DNA from: Erythrocercus mccallii
Lineage: Eukaryota; Chordata; Aves; Passeriformes; Dicruridae
Assembly: GCA_013397435.1 (NCBI GenBank)
Contig: VZRG01000364.1
Coordinates: 353,470-417,469 of the forward strand
DNA length: 64,000 bases
Reading direction: 5' to 3'
The position numbers and the translations under genes are program-made. Each line of letters starts with the position of its first letter. Position 1 is the first letter of the stretch. Shown here piece after piece: positions 24,898 through 36,900 of the stretch. Below the pieces are notes generated by a model, which was not told the DNA's origin, did no database searches, and saw nothing but the letters and a program-made list of their open reading frames with translations.

Positions 24898-25911
24898 AGA
24901 CAGTTTGAAGATGTTTGCATATCTGTCATGAATGGATGTGCTAGCAGGCCTGTCTGACAGAGCTGGATCTTGCACAGGACAGTTACCACAGAGCGGATGT
25001 CACCCAGCAAATTTACAATTCATATGGTGACAATAATTCATACTGTACTTGTCTGATTTTCTAACAGCTTTGTCAAGGAGCACAATTCTCCTATAACATT
25101 TCTTTCACCATAGAAGTAGAAAATCCAGAAATAGTCATATACAAATAAGCTTTGACAGAGCAAATGATAAAAATTGTTAATATTGTCTTTCTATGCACAG
25201 ATTTGTACCAAATCGCTACACTGATTTTAATTTTTAAAAATAACACTAATATCCATTCATCTTTACTGTACCTGGAGTTATGAAACACAAAGCACACTTT
25301 AAAATAAAGTATTTAATTAACTGTTGTAGAAAAGCAATTGTGTAGTAAATATAGAAGTAGAGCTGTAATTCAAACCAACTCCAAATTAAAACAAAATATC
25401 TTCTTGCTCTCCTCAAAACACTCTAGTTGGAAATACAAATGAATATAGCAAAGATAAAAGTGAAACAAACTCTTGATACTGAAGCTTTGAGAGATTTTTG
25501 CCATGATGTCTTCTCAGACTGAGTCCCAGAAATTTGCATTACAGGGAGATTAAAGAGAGTTGATTACTAGTGTAGAATACAACACAATGGGTGTCTTCTG
25601 TATTCAGGTTCAATGTCTGAACAGCATGTGACTGCTTGCCTTATTGAAAGAAAAGAATGATCCCTCTGACAGTAATCCTCAACATTACTTTGAAAAGTTT
25701 ATTTACTAATCCAAATTAATTTAGTTTCCTGACTGACAGCTGTTTCAAAAGATAAAACAAAATTTATCTGATCACAGTTTGTCATGGCAAAACATATGGA
25801 TTGTAAAACATCATGCAATTATTTACCAGACTTAAGTACACTGGCACTGAGGAGATACAACCTCTGAGCTTCATGTTGCCCCTTCCTTAATCCCTTCACT
25901 GATTTGCCTTA
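24898..25911. other. AT-rich non-coding stretch
   Basis: No gene or repeat recognised. The minus frame at 25091-25297 is short and without motif. Confidence 0.55.
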
Positions 25912-26306
25912 TCAATAGCTGACTCTTTCAAAGATGGCTTTGATCCGTTCTCCTAAGTGATTATTAAAGCTATCTGACAGGACTGCTGTCTTCACCATCT
26001 CCCTCCATCCTTGTCTATCTGAATAGTTTCCCACAGCTTGTAGTGTACCCTTAACCTTTTGGGGAGGCAAAGCATATTCGAGCCTTCCAGGAATTAGTGC
26101 AGTAACATGATAAAGCAATGTTAAAAGGTATTTTTAGAAAGCCCAGTTTCCTTTTTTGGAGGTCTTTTGGGAACACCTATAAGGATACGTAAGGGAAGAT
26201 GTGCATCAGTTATACACAGCATCCTGACTAAGCTGTAGTTCCAGTGCAGACAATTCGTAGTGCAAACAGGAGGCAACATCACCAGGAGAGTGAAGAAACC
26301 CATCAT
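25912..26306 (-). pseudogene. Protein-like but frame-broken region, identity unknown
   Basis: On the minus strand three adjoining open pieces look more like protein than the average shadow frame. From 26296 a frame gives PGDVASCLHYELSALELQL and ends near 26216. A second frame runs to about 26121 (PKRPPKKETGLSKNTF). A third (25912-26118) contains TLQAVGNYSDRQGWREMVK and ends in two consecutive stops. The last piece is balanced in charged and hydrophobic residues and lacks the Leu/Phe/Ser bias of compositional frames here. If real, it is a decayed coding fragment (retropseudogene or old element) needing two frameshifts and a stop to be bridged. I do not recognise the protein. It may still be chance. 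A CR1 tail lies about 200 bases to its right. Confidence 0.25.
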
Positions 26307-26509
26307 TCATGGTTTCTGAAACAGTCAGTGTTGTGTGGCTTTGGTTTTTTGTGTTGCACATTTCTAAGCTAATGAAGATATCTTGATATCAATGTCAAAG
26401 CTCACATCAGTTAGATTTGCACTTTATACCTTCCAGATATATAATGAAGCTTATACTCATGAAGAGTGATAGAAATAAGCCACTCTCTTCACAAAATGCC
26501 AATAGGTTT
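26307..26509. other. Short non-coding spacer
   Basis: AT-rich DNA between the protein-like region and the CR1 copy. Nothing recognised. Confidence 0.5.
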
Positions 26510-26910
26510 GTGAAGGGTCTAGAAAACATGAGGAATGGCTGAGCGAGCTGGGGTTTTGAACCTGGAGAAAAAGGAGACTTCATTACTCTCTATAACGACC
26601 TGAAAAGATGTTGCAGTGAGGTGGTGGTCACTCTCTTCTGCCATGCCTGCAGGGACATGACCAGAGGATATGGCCTTGAGATGAGACAAGGGAGATTCCG
26701 AGTATATATTAGCAAAAAAATTTATTGTCAGGCACTAGAATGGGTTGCCCAGGGAGGCAATGAAATCACCATCCCTGGAGCTGCTCAAGGTGCATCTGGA
26801 TCTGGATGATGTCATTTAGTGATTTGGGGGTTACAGTGACTGTGCTGGGTGGGTGGTTGGGCTGGGTGATCTTGTAGGTCTCTTCCAACTTTGATGATCC
26901 TATGATTCTA
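26510..26910 (+). mobile_element. CR1 LINE 3'-UTR copy, 5'-truncated
   Basis: A 400-base collinear match to the remembered CR1 3' region. It starts in the 'ggctgagagagctggggtt...cctggagaa' block and continues with 'ggtggtcactctcttctgcc', 'gggacatgaccagaggatatggcct', 'gggttgcccagggaggcaatg', 'caccatccctggagctgctcaag' and 'tgatcttgtaggtctcttccaactttgatgatcctatgattcta'. It ends with the ATTCTA motif at 26910. It is moderately diverged and younger-looking than the other fragments in this window. Frames at 26621-26809 (plus) and 26766-26951 (minus) are shadows of it. Confidence 0.93.
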
Positions 26911-27770
26911 AAATTAGCCATAACTAAGTACAACAACACAAACAGGTACAATTATTCCTTCATATATAGAAGATTCCATTTACAATGTCAAACATTTGTC
27001 ACATAGCTTCTGATCTCAAAGCTTTAAATAATACTCACATTATTGTTCTCAATTAATAGCAGCAGCAACAAAAACACTAACTAGAGGAATAGGTTGGGAA
27101 TATGAGCTTCTATTTCAAAAGAACACACTCTCTTCTTCTCATTCTCACTGTTGTCAGCTTTTTCATCCACATCACTCCAAGATGTACCTCTGTGTCAGCA
27201 TTAAAAATACATTGCAGCAGCAGGCCAACATTGGTGCTTTTAAAATTAAAAGCGCATAAATTATTTTCCCTAAAAACGTAGAAAAAAAGATGCCTGTTAC
27301 CTGTGACCTTGTGAACCAGATTATCTATTTCTGAAATTTTATATCTGAGTTTTAAAACTTTACAGAGTTTGTAATGTAAAGGATAGTAGATTTTTAAACT
27401 CACTTATAATGAAAGTTGTTACACAGCAGTGAGCCTTTGTAACAGCAATATTTCTTAAGCTTGCTAAAAGCTGAGAAAGATATCAGATTTAATTTATTGC
27501 TCAAAGAATTACTATATATCTGAAAGTACTGAATGTTCATTATAGGCATTTCTTAATATGAATTTCCACTATCATTCTTAAAGTCTCTCCTTTGCAAATA
27601 AGTGTCATTATCATTCTCTAATTCAGTGATAAATACAGAAGAAAAACTCGTGGGATGTAAGTAGACATTCTCCTGAAGAGTAGTATTAGAACTAGCGTAA
27701 CCAACTGCTTGTTTTGTCTTTTATCTGTGAAAAAAAAACTCCAACCCTTTGTATTTTGGTCTATAGGAAA
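26911..27770. other. AT-rich non-coding stretch
   Basis: No gene or repeat recognised. The minus-strand frame at 27110-27403 (97 codons) has no known domain. Confidence 0.55.
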
Positions 27771-27810
27771 ATGGTAAGAAAATATTTCCTATGGTAGGAA
27801 AATATTTGGA
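27771..27810. repeat. 20-bp tandem repeat, 2 imperfect copies
   Basis: atggtaagaaaatatttcct (27771-27790) is followed by atggtaggaaaatatttgga (27791-27810), a direct duplication with three differences. Confidence 0.8.
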
Positions 27811-30800
27811 ATACCTGTATTTTAATGATAAGACAGTACTCAATCTACAGCATGATAATGCTATAATTTGTAGGTGATCTACATACAGGATAGTGAGTCA
27901 TCTTTCAACTGAAATAAGAAAACAGCAAAGCTTGAAGAGAACACCACTTCATTTGTTCTTTATCTATATCACAATTGAATTCAAATTCTTGTTCCTAAAA
28001 CATAAAACATCTGGGAAGTATGAATCCTTCTAAATCAGACACAATGTTTTCCCACCAAATACAGAAGACACCATGCTGTGGGAAAGTTGTAGAGGTGATT
28101 GTTTCTATCACCACTGGCTAATGAGTGAACATCCTTGTTAGTGTTCTCTCCAGGTTATGGGAACAGTTTACAGTTTCCCTTGACTGCCACAAGAATGGCT
28201 ACAGGAATGTGAAAACTTGCTCAAACATGAAGAAGAAATAATTAATTTAAGCTTTGTTTGTTTTCTCATTTCACCCTTCTAACATTTTCTATTTGCTATT
28301 TTTATTTTAATAGAAAAATTTCTTTAATTTTTTTAAAAAAACTAAGTTCTATTGCCTTATTATATTTTTCCCTGTGTTTGATGGCTCATTATCTTGGCTG
28401 CAAATTCTTTTTCCAACATATACCACAAAGTTGCAAACTCACATTTTATATTTGTTTATAGCTTGGCCATTACGGTAGCAACGAGAGCACAGTAGTGGTA
28501 GGAGAGAACACTTTGAATTCCTGCATGGAAAATGATCACAGCTTTGCCTCCATAGAGGAAAATGTAAACAGTAGATGGAAGTTACAAATTATCCGGTATA
28601 ACATTGAAAAAATGCTTTAAGTCTTGCTTCTAAGTCTGTGCCGTTTCAGCCTAAGTGCTGAGATTCAGCATCCAGGTCCCATGGGAAGGAGCCATCAAGG
28701 TTTAGTATCATGAATATTCAATGTTAACATCAGAATGATGATGGGACTGGAACTTAATTTGGAAGTCACAGACTCTTTCAGCTGCCCTACTTCGCAGACA
28801 CATCTACAGCTTATGTGTCCAAGTGAAGACTGCTACTTGTTTATTGGAAAATATTTTCAAAATTGCACACTGGGGAACAGAATGTCAGGTCAAGGCCCAT
28901 TATGCCAAATTGCCCAATAGATGTATGCTGTGTCTGAGCTGAGGACCCAGTGCCCACCAGGAACACTGCAGGACATGCCTCAGGACATGCAAATACTGAG
29001 CTTTCACAGCTACCATAGAGGACAAACCAGCCTCTTACTGTATATGGTGTACCTCAAAAGAATGACAAGAATGCATGAGTCCTTTTGCATGAACCCTTTC
29101 TCATTCAACAATGCATGAGAAACTTTTCCCTCTGAGCATCAGGGTAGAAGCAGTTCACTGAACACTGTTTGCTTAGGCCTCCACAGGAAATTGTATGTTT
29201 GAAGAATAATCCTACTCTGCCAGAGTGAGTCAAATCATATCAGTACAGGTAAAAAAGGCAGGTGGGGGGAAGTGAAAAAAAATCAAGTATTTTCAGGTGT
29301 TTTAAGATTTTTTTCTTCAAATTTCTAACAAATCAAGAGGCATCTGATATAAATTGTCCAAAATCCTTGTAAGAATCATTCTAGTGTACAAAAAAGAGTG
29401 TTATAAAGGTATATACATATGTCTATATGTGTGTTTTTGTAAATGTAAGTCAGTGGTGCATGTTGAAATGATTTGTTTTCTTATTGCTTTCCTGTTACTG
29501 TAATAATAGCAGTGCCTATGTGAAAATAATGTTTTCCCTCAAGTACAATATCTTCCTGTTGTTGATTGAAACAGTCAAATTGTACAGCCATGTATGATAT
29601 TACGATTTTGTGCTAAGCTGTACTGACTATTTTGACAGAAAACACAGAGCATGAAAACCTCCAGCTGTTGGTAAGTAATGGAAGTAGGGAGCTTGATCCA
29701 GAGAATTAACTTGCACATGTCAAATCTTTTTTTAATAATGTTTGGATAAGAAGACTTTTGATGCAAATACAAACAATGGTGGCTATCCCAGTTTTCTTTT
29801 ATATGTTAGATCAACAGCAGATCATGGTAAGCAGCAGATGAGCTGAATTAGTCATATATTCCTCTCTGAGCTAGAGCACACTTCGGCAGGTAAAATGAGC
29901 TATTTATCAATCACCATAACACTTTTGGGTGCTTCAAAGTCTGCTGAACTCCTTATTATGGTTTTCTTTTCTGTGAGAGTAGAATACAGAAACATTTTGC
30001 TTCATCTTAGGACATCTTTGTTAGTGAATTTCTTAGATAAAGAAATATATATTTATAGAAATAATAATTTAAGCATTTTTCCCTGACAACAGTTAATTGA
30101 ACAGACATACATAAGATGAGCAAGTATTTTGAAATTAAAGTATAAAAGTATATAAAGTATAAAGAAAAACTTATATTTTCATTAATCCTTTTCCTTTTCA
30201 CTATTTCTTATCCTTCCTTGTGCATTCACAATTCAGTTATAACTTTAGAAGGAAGAAAGTGAAATTGTGGACTCAGAAGCCAGTAAGTGACTGTAGAAAA
30301 TGCAGCTGGGACTCTGGTCCAAGAGGAGTCACATCGCTTGATATGACTGGGTGAGCACCCATGAACTTTGGGGAAGCACTCTCCTCTTAAAAGGAGCCAT
30401 TTAGAAATCTACACTGAGGAAGTGTGGTGGTAAGTGGGAACTGTAAATGAGAATATTCTGCAGATGGTAGTGGTTGTTATACCATAAGAAGAAATGATGC
30501 AAAACCCAAGGTATTGGACTCATGACTTGGAGTCCTTACATCAGTAACAGAGAGAAAAAATTTTGTTTCACCTTTTCTTTTATAAAAATGGTTTTGTTTC
30601 AGCCTTTTTTTTACAGTGGAAGAGAATATATACCAAATGATGTATATTAAAACCCCACCTCTATTAAAAGCTAATGTATCCTTGCCTTGGTGATGGTACC
30701 AGAGCTGGCTCTAGCTGATTATACTTACTTCATTTATTTCCAGACTATTAAATGCAAATTGTCTTTAATGCTTTTGATTTATCAGGCTCATGTTAGACTT

Positions 30801-31178
30801 ATGTTTGGCAATATTGCCCATTTTTTCATTATTTTTTCCATAAATACTGAAGGATGCCTTCCATGTACATCATATGGCATATATACTAATCTGGTTTTAT
30901 GCACTCCAGTTGCTAGAGAACAATAAGAAATTTATGTTCCCATGGAGAAAAAAAAAATTGTGCCTCTGGTGTAACAAGAACATATCTTAAAGTCAATGTT
31001 CCCAATTCTTTACAGCTCATGTGACAACTTTATCTACTTACTAATAGCATACCTACCTGGGAAATTACTCTCAAATTGGAACATTTCATAATGTGTTTTC
31101 ACCTTCACAAAACTGGTTTAGAGCTGCAGACAGAGGCCACTAAAGCCTGAGGGAAAAACACTTAATGATATTTTTCTG
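27811..31178. other. AT-rich non-coding stretch
   Basis: No gene supported. Two in-frame open stretches at 28735-28920 and 28921-29118, separated only by a TAG, form a 128-codon near-ORF without recognisable domain. At 30137-30165 the sequence has small aaagtata repeats. A TA/TG-rich patch lies near 29408-29440. Confidence 0.55.
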
Positions 31179-31199
31179 AAAAAAAAAAAAAAAAAAAAA
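31179..31199. repeat. Poly-A run (21 A)
   Basis: Uninterrupted A run. I see no gene-like sequence or polyadenylation signal just upstream and no flanking duplication, so I do not call a retropseudogene. Confidence 0.9.
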
Positions 31200-33861
31200 T
31201 TGTATTTTAACCAAGACCTTAGAAAGATCATATTGACACCTGTTTGCCCACTGCCTTTTATCCCCCCACCCCAATGACACAAAACTTTTCTATTCAGACA
31301 ACTGCAGTATTGTGGTGTTAATTACTATGGGTTTTCAGCTTAAGGAAATAAGTTCCACACCTTTAAACCTCCAGGTTTCAAATCAATTCTTTCTTGAGAT
31401 ACACAGCATCAGACCTGGGCTTGACTTAGCTTCTGTCTTACACTAAACACAGAAGCTGCAATGCTCTTTGTAATTTCTACTGAAAAAAAAACCCAAACCA
31501 AACCAAACCCCCATCGGTGACTAAAGATCCACTACAGACCAAACCCAAAAAGATTTGCTCAGGGTGCCGTTTTTGGGGAAAGGAGTAAAATATGATTCTA
31601 GGGGGACACCTGAATGTTTTGTTTTGTTATTTTAATTTTCTTTTTATGTTATTTTATTTAACAAAAATATTTCTTTTACATTTCAGCTTGGGAGAGTATC
31701 AATCAGTTTATATTTTTAATCCAAAAATATAAAAAAATGTTGCCAGCCATTGAACCTTAAACAGTGCAGAGAACAGGGCTTTTAATAGCAGATTGTGACA
31801 AAAGTAATATTCATAAACACTGACATCTCGTGGCACGCTCTAGAAATAGCAAAATTTTCCAGAGAGGTGATGTCTTTTTCTAAGTGAAGGTCAAGCAGAG
31901 CAAATGATACATAAGACTCAAAATACATAAACATTTTCACTCTACTTTAAAAAGCAAAAGTGATACATCTATTTTCTAGCTATATCATTATCAAAAAACC
32001 AACCTAGAATTAGTTTCACAAAATACTAGGGTAAACGCTACATTAAAGAGAACCAAGATAATTAGTTGAGAGCATTTTGCAATTACTTGGAATCTTTTTT
32101 CCATTAAAGCTATTAATAAATTGGGCAGCCTTTTAGGTAGCCACAATGGGATATGTAATGCCAATAAAGCACTCCAGTAACAGGTCACATAATTAAAGGG
32201 CAAATAATCACCCTGGAAACCATGATGATGATTTTGAAGTGGTTTCATTACTGGAGTACATCACAAGGTGATTGCCATTAAGCTAAAACTATAGCGTATT
32301 CTTGAACTAGGGGAAAATAATTGCCATGTTGCCTACAAGGGAGGTGGTGTTCCATGCTAACCTCTTCAGAACCAGCCCTAGAGAAAAGTCCACCATGTCT
32401 GGCTGGTCCAGAGAGTTAAGCAAATGATCTTTCTAATAATAATAGCAAAATCTCTTTTTTATTTATTTTTTAAATTGGTGCCAATAGAATACCTCAAAAA
32501 TATTTGATCTCAGTTTGCAAAATATAGTAAGTACAGTTGATACTGACAAAAACCCGAAACAAATTACTTACAGTCACTTACAATCAGCTTTACAATGGGA
32601 CTATCTTTACTCCTGTTAGTTACACTTACTCCTCTCTCTGACAGAAAGTGCTGTTAGAAGACCACAAACCTTCTTTCTGGAGAATTCAACCACCTTATAG
32701 CCATTTAATTTTAATGTTCATATGACATTCATCTCTGTTTCAACAATTTTGTCTTTGCCAACAGCTGCCGAGGACAGCATTTCCTGTTCACCTAAGTTCA
32801 TTCTAATTGTGATTCAACCTTGTCACCTGAAAGAAATTAGCCCAGTTCAAGCATCAGAAAGATAAAGGATACACATTGTGCTAGAAATAAGTGTTAAGCA
32901 TCACTCACCACACATAACCTAAAATCAATGTTAATGGAAGAACATAAAGGCAGGCTGTACGGTAGAACGAACAGGTTCCATTAGCATTATCCATTCTAGT
33001 CCAAATTCTAAACCTGGTATTGACAACATTATTCTTGTCAACAGCAAACAACTTGTTTTTTCTCTATTCTAGAATCTTCTCTTCCATTTGATGGAGAAAT
33101 GAAAAATCATCAGTCTGAGGAAGCAGCTAAAGGCAAAAATCTGAAGTAAAACCAGCTAGGATCCTCTAAATCCTGATGAGAAGCAGGCAATGCCTGAAGT
33201 GGAACCAATGCTACCTAATTCTCTCTGGAGAAACCTAATTTTCTCCAGCACTTCCCATTTTAAGTGAGAAGATCCCCAGATATGTCACTGTCACCAAAAA
33301 ATATGGGAACTGTGGTTACCAACATCACTTTCTTTTATTTGTCTATGGTTGGCAGGAAGTTTGGGAATTCTGCTGTTATGGAAGAAATTTCTCTCTTTGA
33401 TTCTTACTTTCAAGATATCTAAGATGTATCTCAGAATACCACAGAAGTTATAAATGTTGAAAGCCAAGTCAATTATGCAAAAAAACAACTTCCTGTAAAA
33501 GACATATTTTTTTTAGACATCACAGTGTGGAAACGTCATCTCTGGTCTGTTATTCCCCATGAGTAACAGATGTTGTTCAAATTTGTTGAAAAAGAATAAT
33601 AAATAAAACCTTCTCCAGAAGTAAAAATTTGAAGTTCCCACACAGGAGAGAAAGCATTAAGAACTCTGTGAGTATGAGTACAATAAAATAACTATAATGT
33701 GTCTGAAAATCAAATAAAAATATATGGAAATATGCTAGAATTCTGGAAACAAATAAAAATACTTAAAAAAATTAGTACAATGAAAGAGAATAGAGCTAGG
33801 AGATAATTTCCAACTGGACCACATAAAAAATGAAAAAGATTAGGGAAAAAACCCAACTTTC
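31200..33861. other. Non-coding stretch with a possible conserved block
   Basis: No gene or repeat ends. Bases 32100-32290 are less AT-rich and compositionally even, with several TAAT-type and pyrimidine-poor motifs. This is the kind of segment that could be a conserved non-coding element, but only cross-species alignment can show it. Poly-A and T-rich patches are scattered through the rest. Confidence 0.5.
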
Positions 33862-33967
33862 TTTAACAAAAAATTACAAGTGTTTGATACTACAAATTAC
33901 AATTGTAATCACAAATTACAATTGCAATTAAATTACACGTGTTTAACAAAAAGTACAAGTGTTGAAA
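33862..33967. repeat. Nested direct repeats, 19-bp pair inside a larger duplicated unit
   Basis: acaaattacaattgtaatc (33892-33910) is directly followed by acaaattacaattgcaatt (33911-33929). The outer pieces ttaacaaaaaattacaagtg (33863-33882) and ttaacaaaaagtacaagtg (33942-33960) are also near-identical. The arrangement suggests successive local duplications. AATTGTAATT-type inverted sequence also gives hairpin potential. Confidence 0.8.
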
Positions 33968-36900
33968 GATGGAACAAATTTGTTGCTTTGTTGGAACATC
34001 TTGATACCTCAAAATTTTTCTTTGTGTCCTGCAAATCTTTCAGATGTTTTGGCTGGTAAAGTGCATATTTTTTAGGGTACTTTTTCATTTGGATTTTTAA
34101 AATATGGAATATGCTTCTACTTCTGTCAGTCATAGTGAATTGTCCACAGTTCAAGCTGGGAAAACAGAAGCGGCATAATGAAAAACTGAAAATAAATTCA
34201 CTTATCTCAGTTATTGGCATCTACTTCTCTTCTTTGTATCTATACACAGGGAAAAAAAATGTATGTATTGTTGAGAAAGAAACATACTGGTCTGTGACAG
34301 TGAATATGCTGAGATCACTGTTGGAATAAACAGACCAAGGGAAGAAAAATATGTTGGCATTTCAAACTAGCAAGTCCAGTATTACAGCGTCCCTCTCTTC
34401 ATAAAGTGGTTTTTAGTTTTAACCCTCTCTTTTCCTCTTGTGCATGTTGAAAAGGTGAAGGAAGTAAATGTGGCTGTTTGGAAGACAAAAATAAAAATTA
34501 AAATAAGGCAATAAAAATTGATATCAAACCAAATGCACAGGTATTAAAGATTTAGTTTTACTCTGAGAAAAGGATGAGAAAAATATCTCCATAGCTGAAG
34601 GTATTTAGTTCTTTCTACAGTTGCTCCTCCTGAACAATCCTAACCACTCAAGTAAGTAGCAACCTACAGGGAAACTCCCTCACTCACTGCTAGGTAAACC
34701 CAGAATGTGATACACTAGAGAGTTTTTTGTGTCAATTTTCATGTGAGGAGAATTGAGAGGGTCCAGCTTCTCATCATAGGAGCCCAGCATGATTGGCTTA
34801 GACAAATATATCCACGCTGTAGCCTATTTAAAGTTAAGCTCCAAATGCAGTGATATCAGTAGAAACTTTATGCACAAATGGCACTGTGAGACAGCCCTCA
34901 TAAGCTTCAAAGATTCAGAAGTGGGCTCTGATTGTACAAGTTGCTGGCACTCAGGTCCTCAGGGTTTCTAGGCACTTATCTCCTGCTGAAGGGAATTAAA
35001 CAGAAGGCATCAGAGGGTGATGCTGAAACTCCTGCAGGCTTCATTTACATAAATGATGAGGTTCAAGTCAGTGGTAGCTTTTGTCTTCAGCAAGTCCTTT
35101 TCTCAGAACTTTAACTTCTAAATGAATTTTAAAACTCATTTTTTCTCCATAGTTAAACATGAAATCTCTTCACAAGTAATTTTCAGTGTGATTTACCTTC
35201 TGGCAGAAGACAATCACTTAGTACACACTTTTTATGACTTAAGAAACTCATTTAGATTCTGGTTTTTTGTTAAAACAATTTGCCACTAATTATATCCTAA
35301 GAAAATAAAACTACACTCTTCCAATATCAAGCATTAAGAAATTAGTACAAAGTGGAGAAAGTATAATGGAAGACCACCACTAAAAATTAAAATAGGCACA
35401 CATGTATGCACAGCTGCATGGTTTTCAGTAAGCTCTGAGCTACCTGTTTTTGCATTTACTTCCCCAATGCATTTATCCCTGGCAGTAGCAGGAGTGTATA
35501 TGTGTGTGTTACATCCTCCCCTCAGTTTCATTTTGTAGTACTTGGAAGTTAATTATTAATCCTGTTCTCTCCCTTCTTCCTCCTCCTCACCACAAATTCC
35601 CATCATAAGACATGGTGCAATTACAGCATGATAGAAAGCTCACACCCCTCCAGCCCTGCACAGCTGTGCTCCACCTTGGTTTGTCTTTTCAAATAGGGCA
35701 TCTCTGGAAGGAAGGTATCTACTCCTTAGTGACTTTGGACTTTAGGCAGGAGTTTTATGAAGAGGATTTCTCTTTTTTAAAGTCCTTGTGAGATCCTTCA
35801 TTCAAAGTATTTATATGAATATGTATTTAAAAGATTTTCATTATGGATTTGATGAAAATATTCCTTACTAAAGGAGCTGTTGAATACCAGGAAGATGCTT
35901 AATCATGAAGTTGTTTAAAATGCAGAGGATTGGGTAAATACATAATTAAGGAGCTATCATTCCCAACACAGTAGGGAAAAATGGCTCTGAATTCCATTAA
36001 GTAATCAAGGATTGATTAAATATGTCTAATATAATGCTTGGCAAATGAGGACTATTGTTACAGAATTTTATGGGTCATTCATAGTTTGGGCCATATTATT
36101 TGGTTCTAGTAAGAACTGTGGGTTTGGCTGGGAACAACAAGCATTTTATAATTTAAAATCATTAATATTATTCCCAACAGCTCTAATGAATGTTAGGTTG
36201 TGTCTGTTGCAGGTCCCAAAGATATCTGTAATACTTGATACTGAGAAACAAATTTACAAGAAAATAATTAATATCCTTGGGTTTGAACAGGTTATTTCAA
36301 AGTAAAATTGGAAATCAGATAGGATACTTAACACTGGATAAACTTATTTGAATAATGCAACAGTTCAGAGATAACTCTAATTTCAGAGAGAACTGGTAAA
36401 AAAGAGAAGGTGCTTGTAATATACACTTGAAAGATGGAGGGAACAGAAAATTAGCTCTTTCTCTCAAAAAGGAATTTCAAAGACTAAAGGACAGTATTTT
36501 TGTATACTACAAATCTAATTCTTTTTACACCTGGTTGTATTTCCTGGCATAATAATAATGAACATTTCAAACAAAATTTTATTCCTGATGCTTTAAAAAC
36601 TTTAAAATCTGACCTATTCTGAACACACAAAAAATTTGCAGTGGCATTGACTTTTATCTTATAAAAGTTATCTGATTAAATATGTTGACAGCATAAATTA
36701 TCTAGTTAAAAATAAGCACAAACCTATTGTCTCCATAACTGTATAAAGCACAAATTTAAGAACTATATAAAGTAAAAGAAAAATTCCCTGAGGATAATTC
36801 TAGCAGGTTTGTATGCTGCTATATATTTTATTCTCTGAAGGAGAATGGGAACAAAAAGGGTCTTTTTCTGTTGTTTTCTGAAGAAAAATACCATCAGCCT

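Noticed and set aside
29876..29896. Resemblance to the start of U6 snRNA (cacacttcggcag)
   Set aside because: Only about 12 bases match and the conserved ACAGAGA-region sequence does not follow.
33790..33830. gagctaggagataatttcca as another CR1 tail
   Set aside because: Too short and too diverged to separate from chance, and the terminal ATTCTATG motif is missing.
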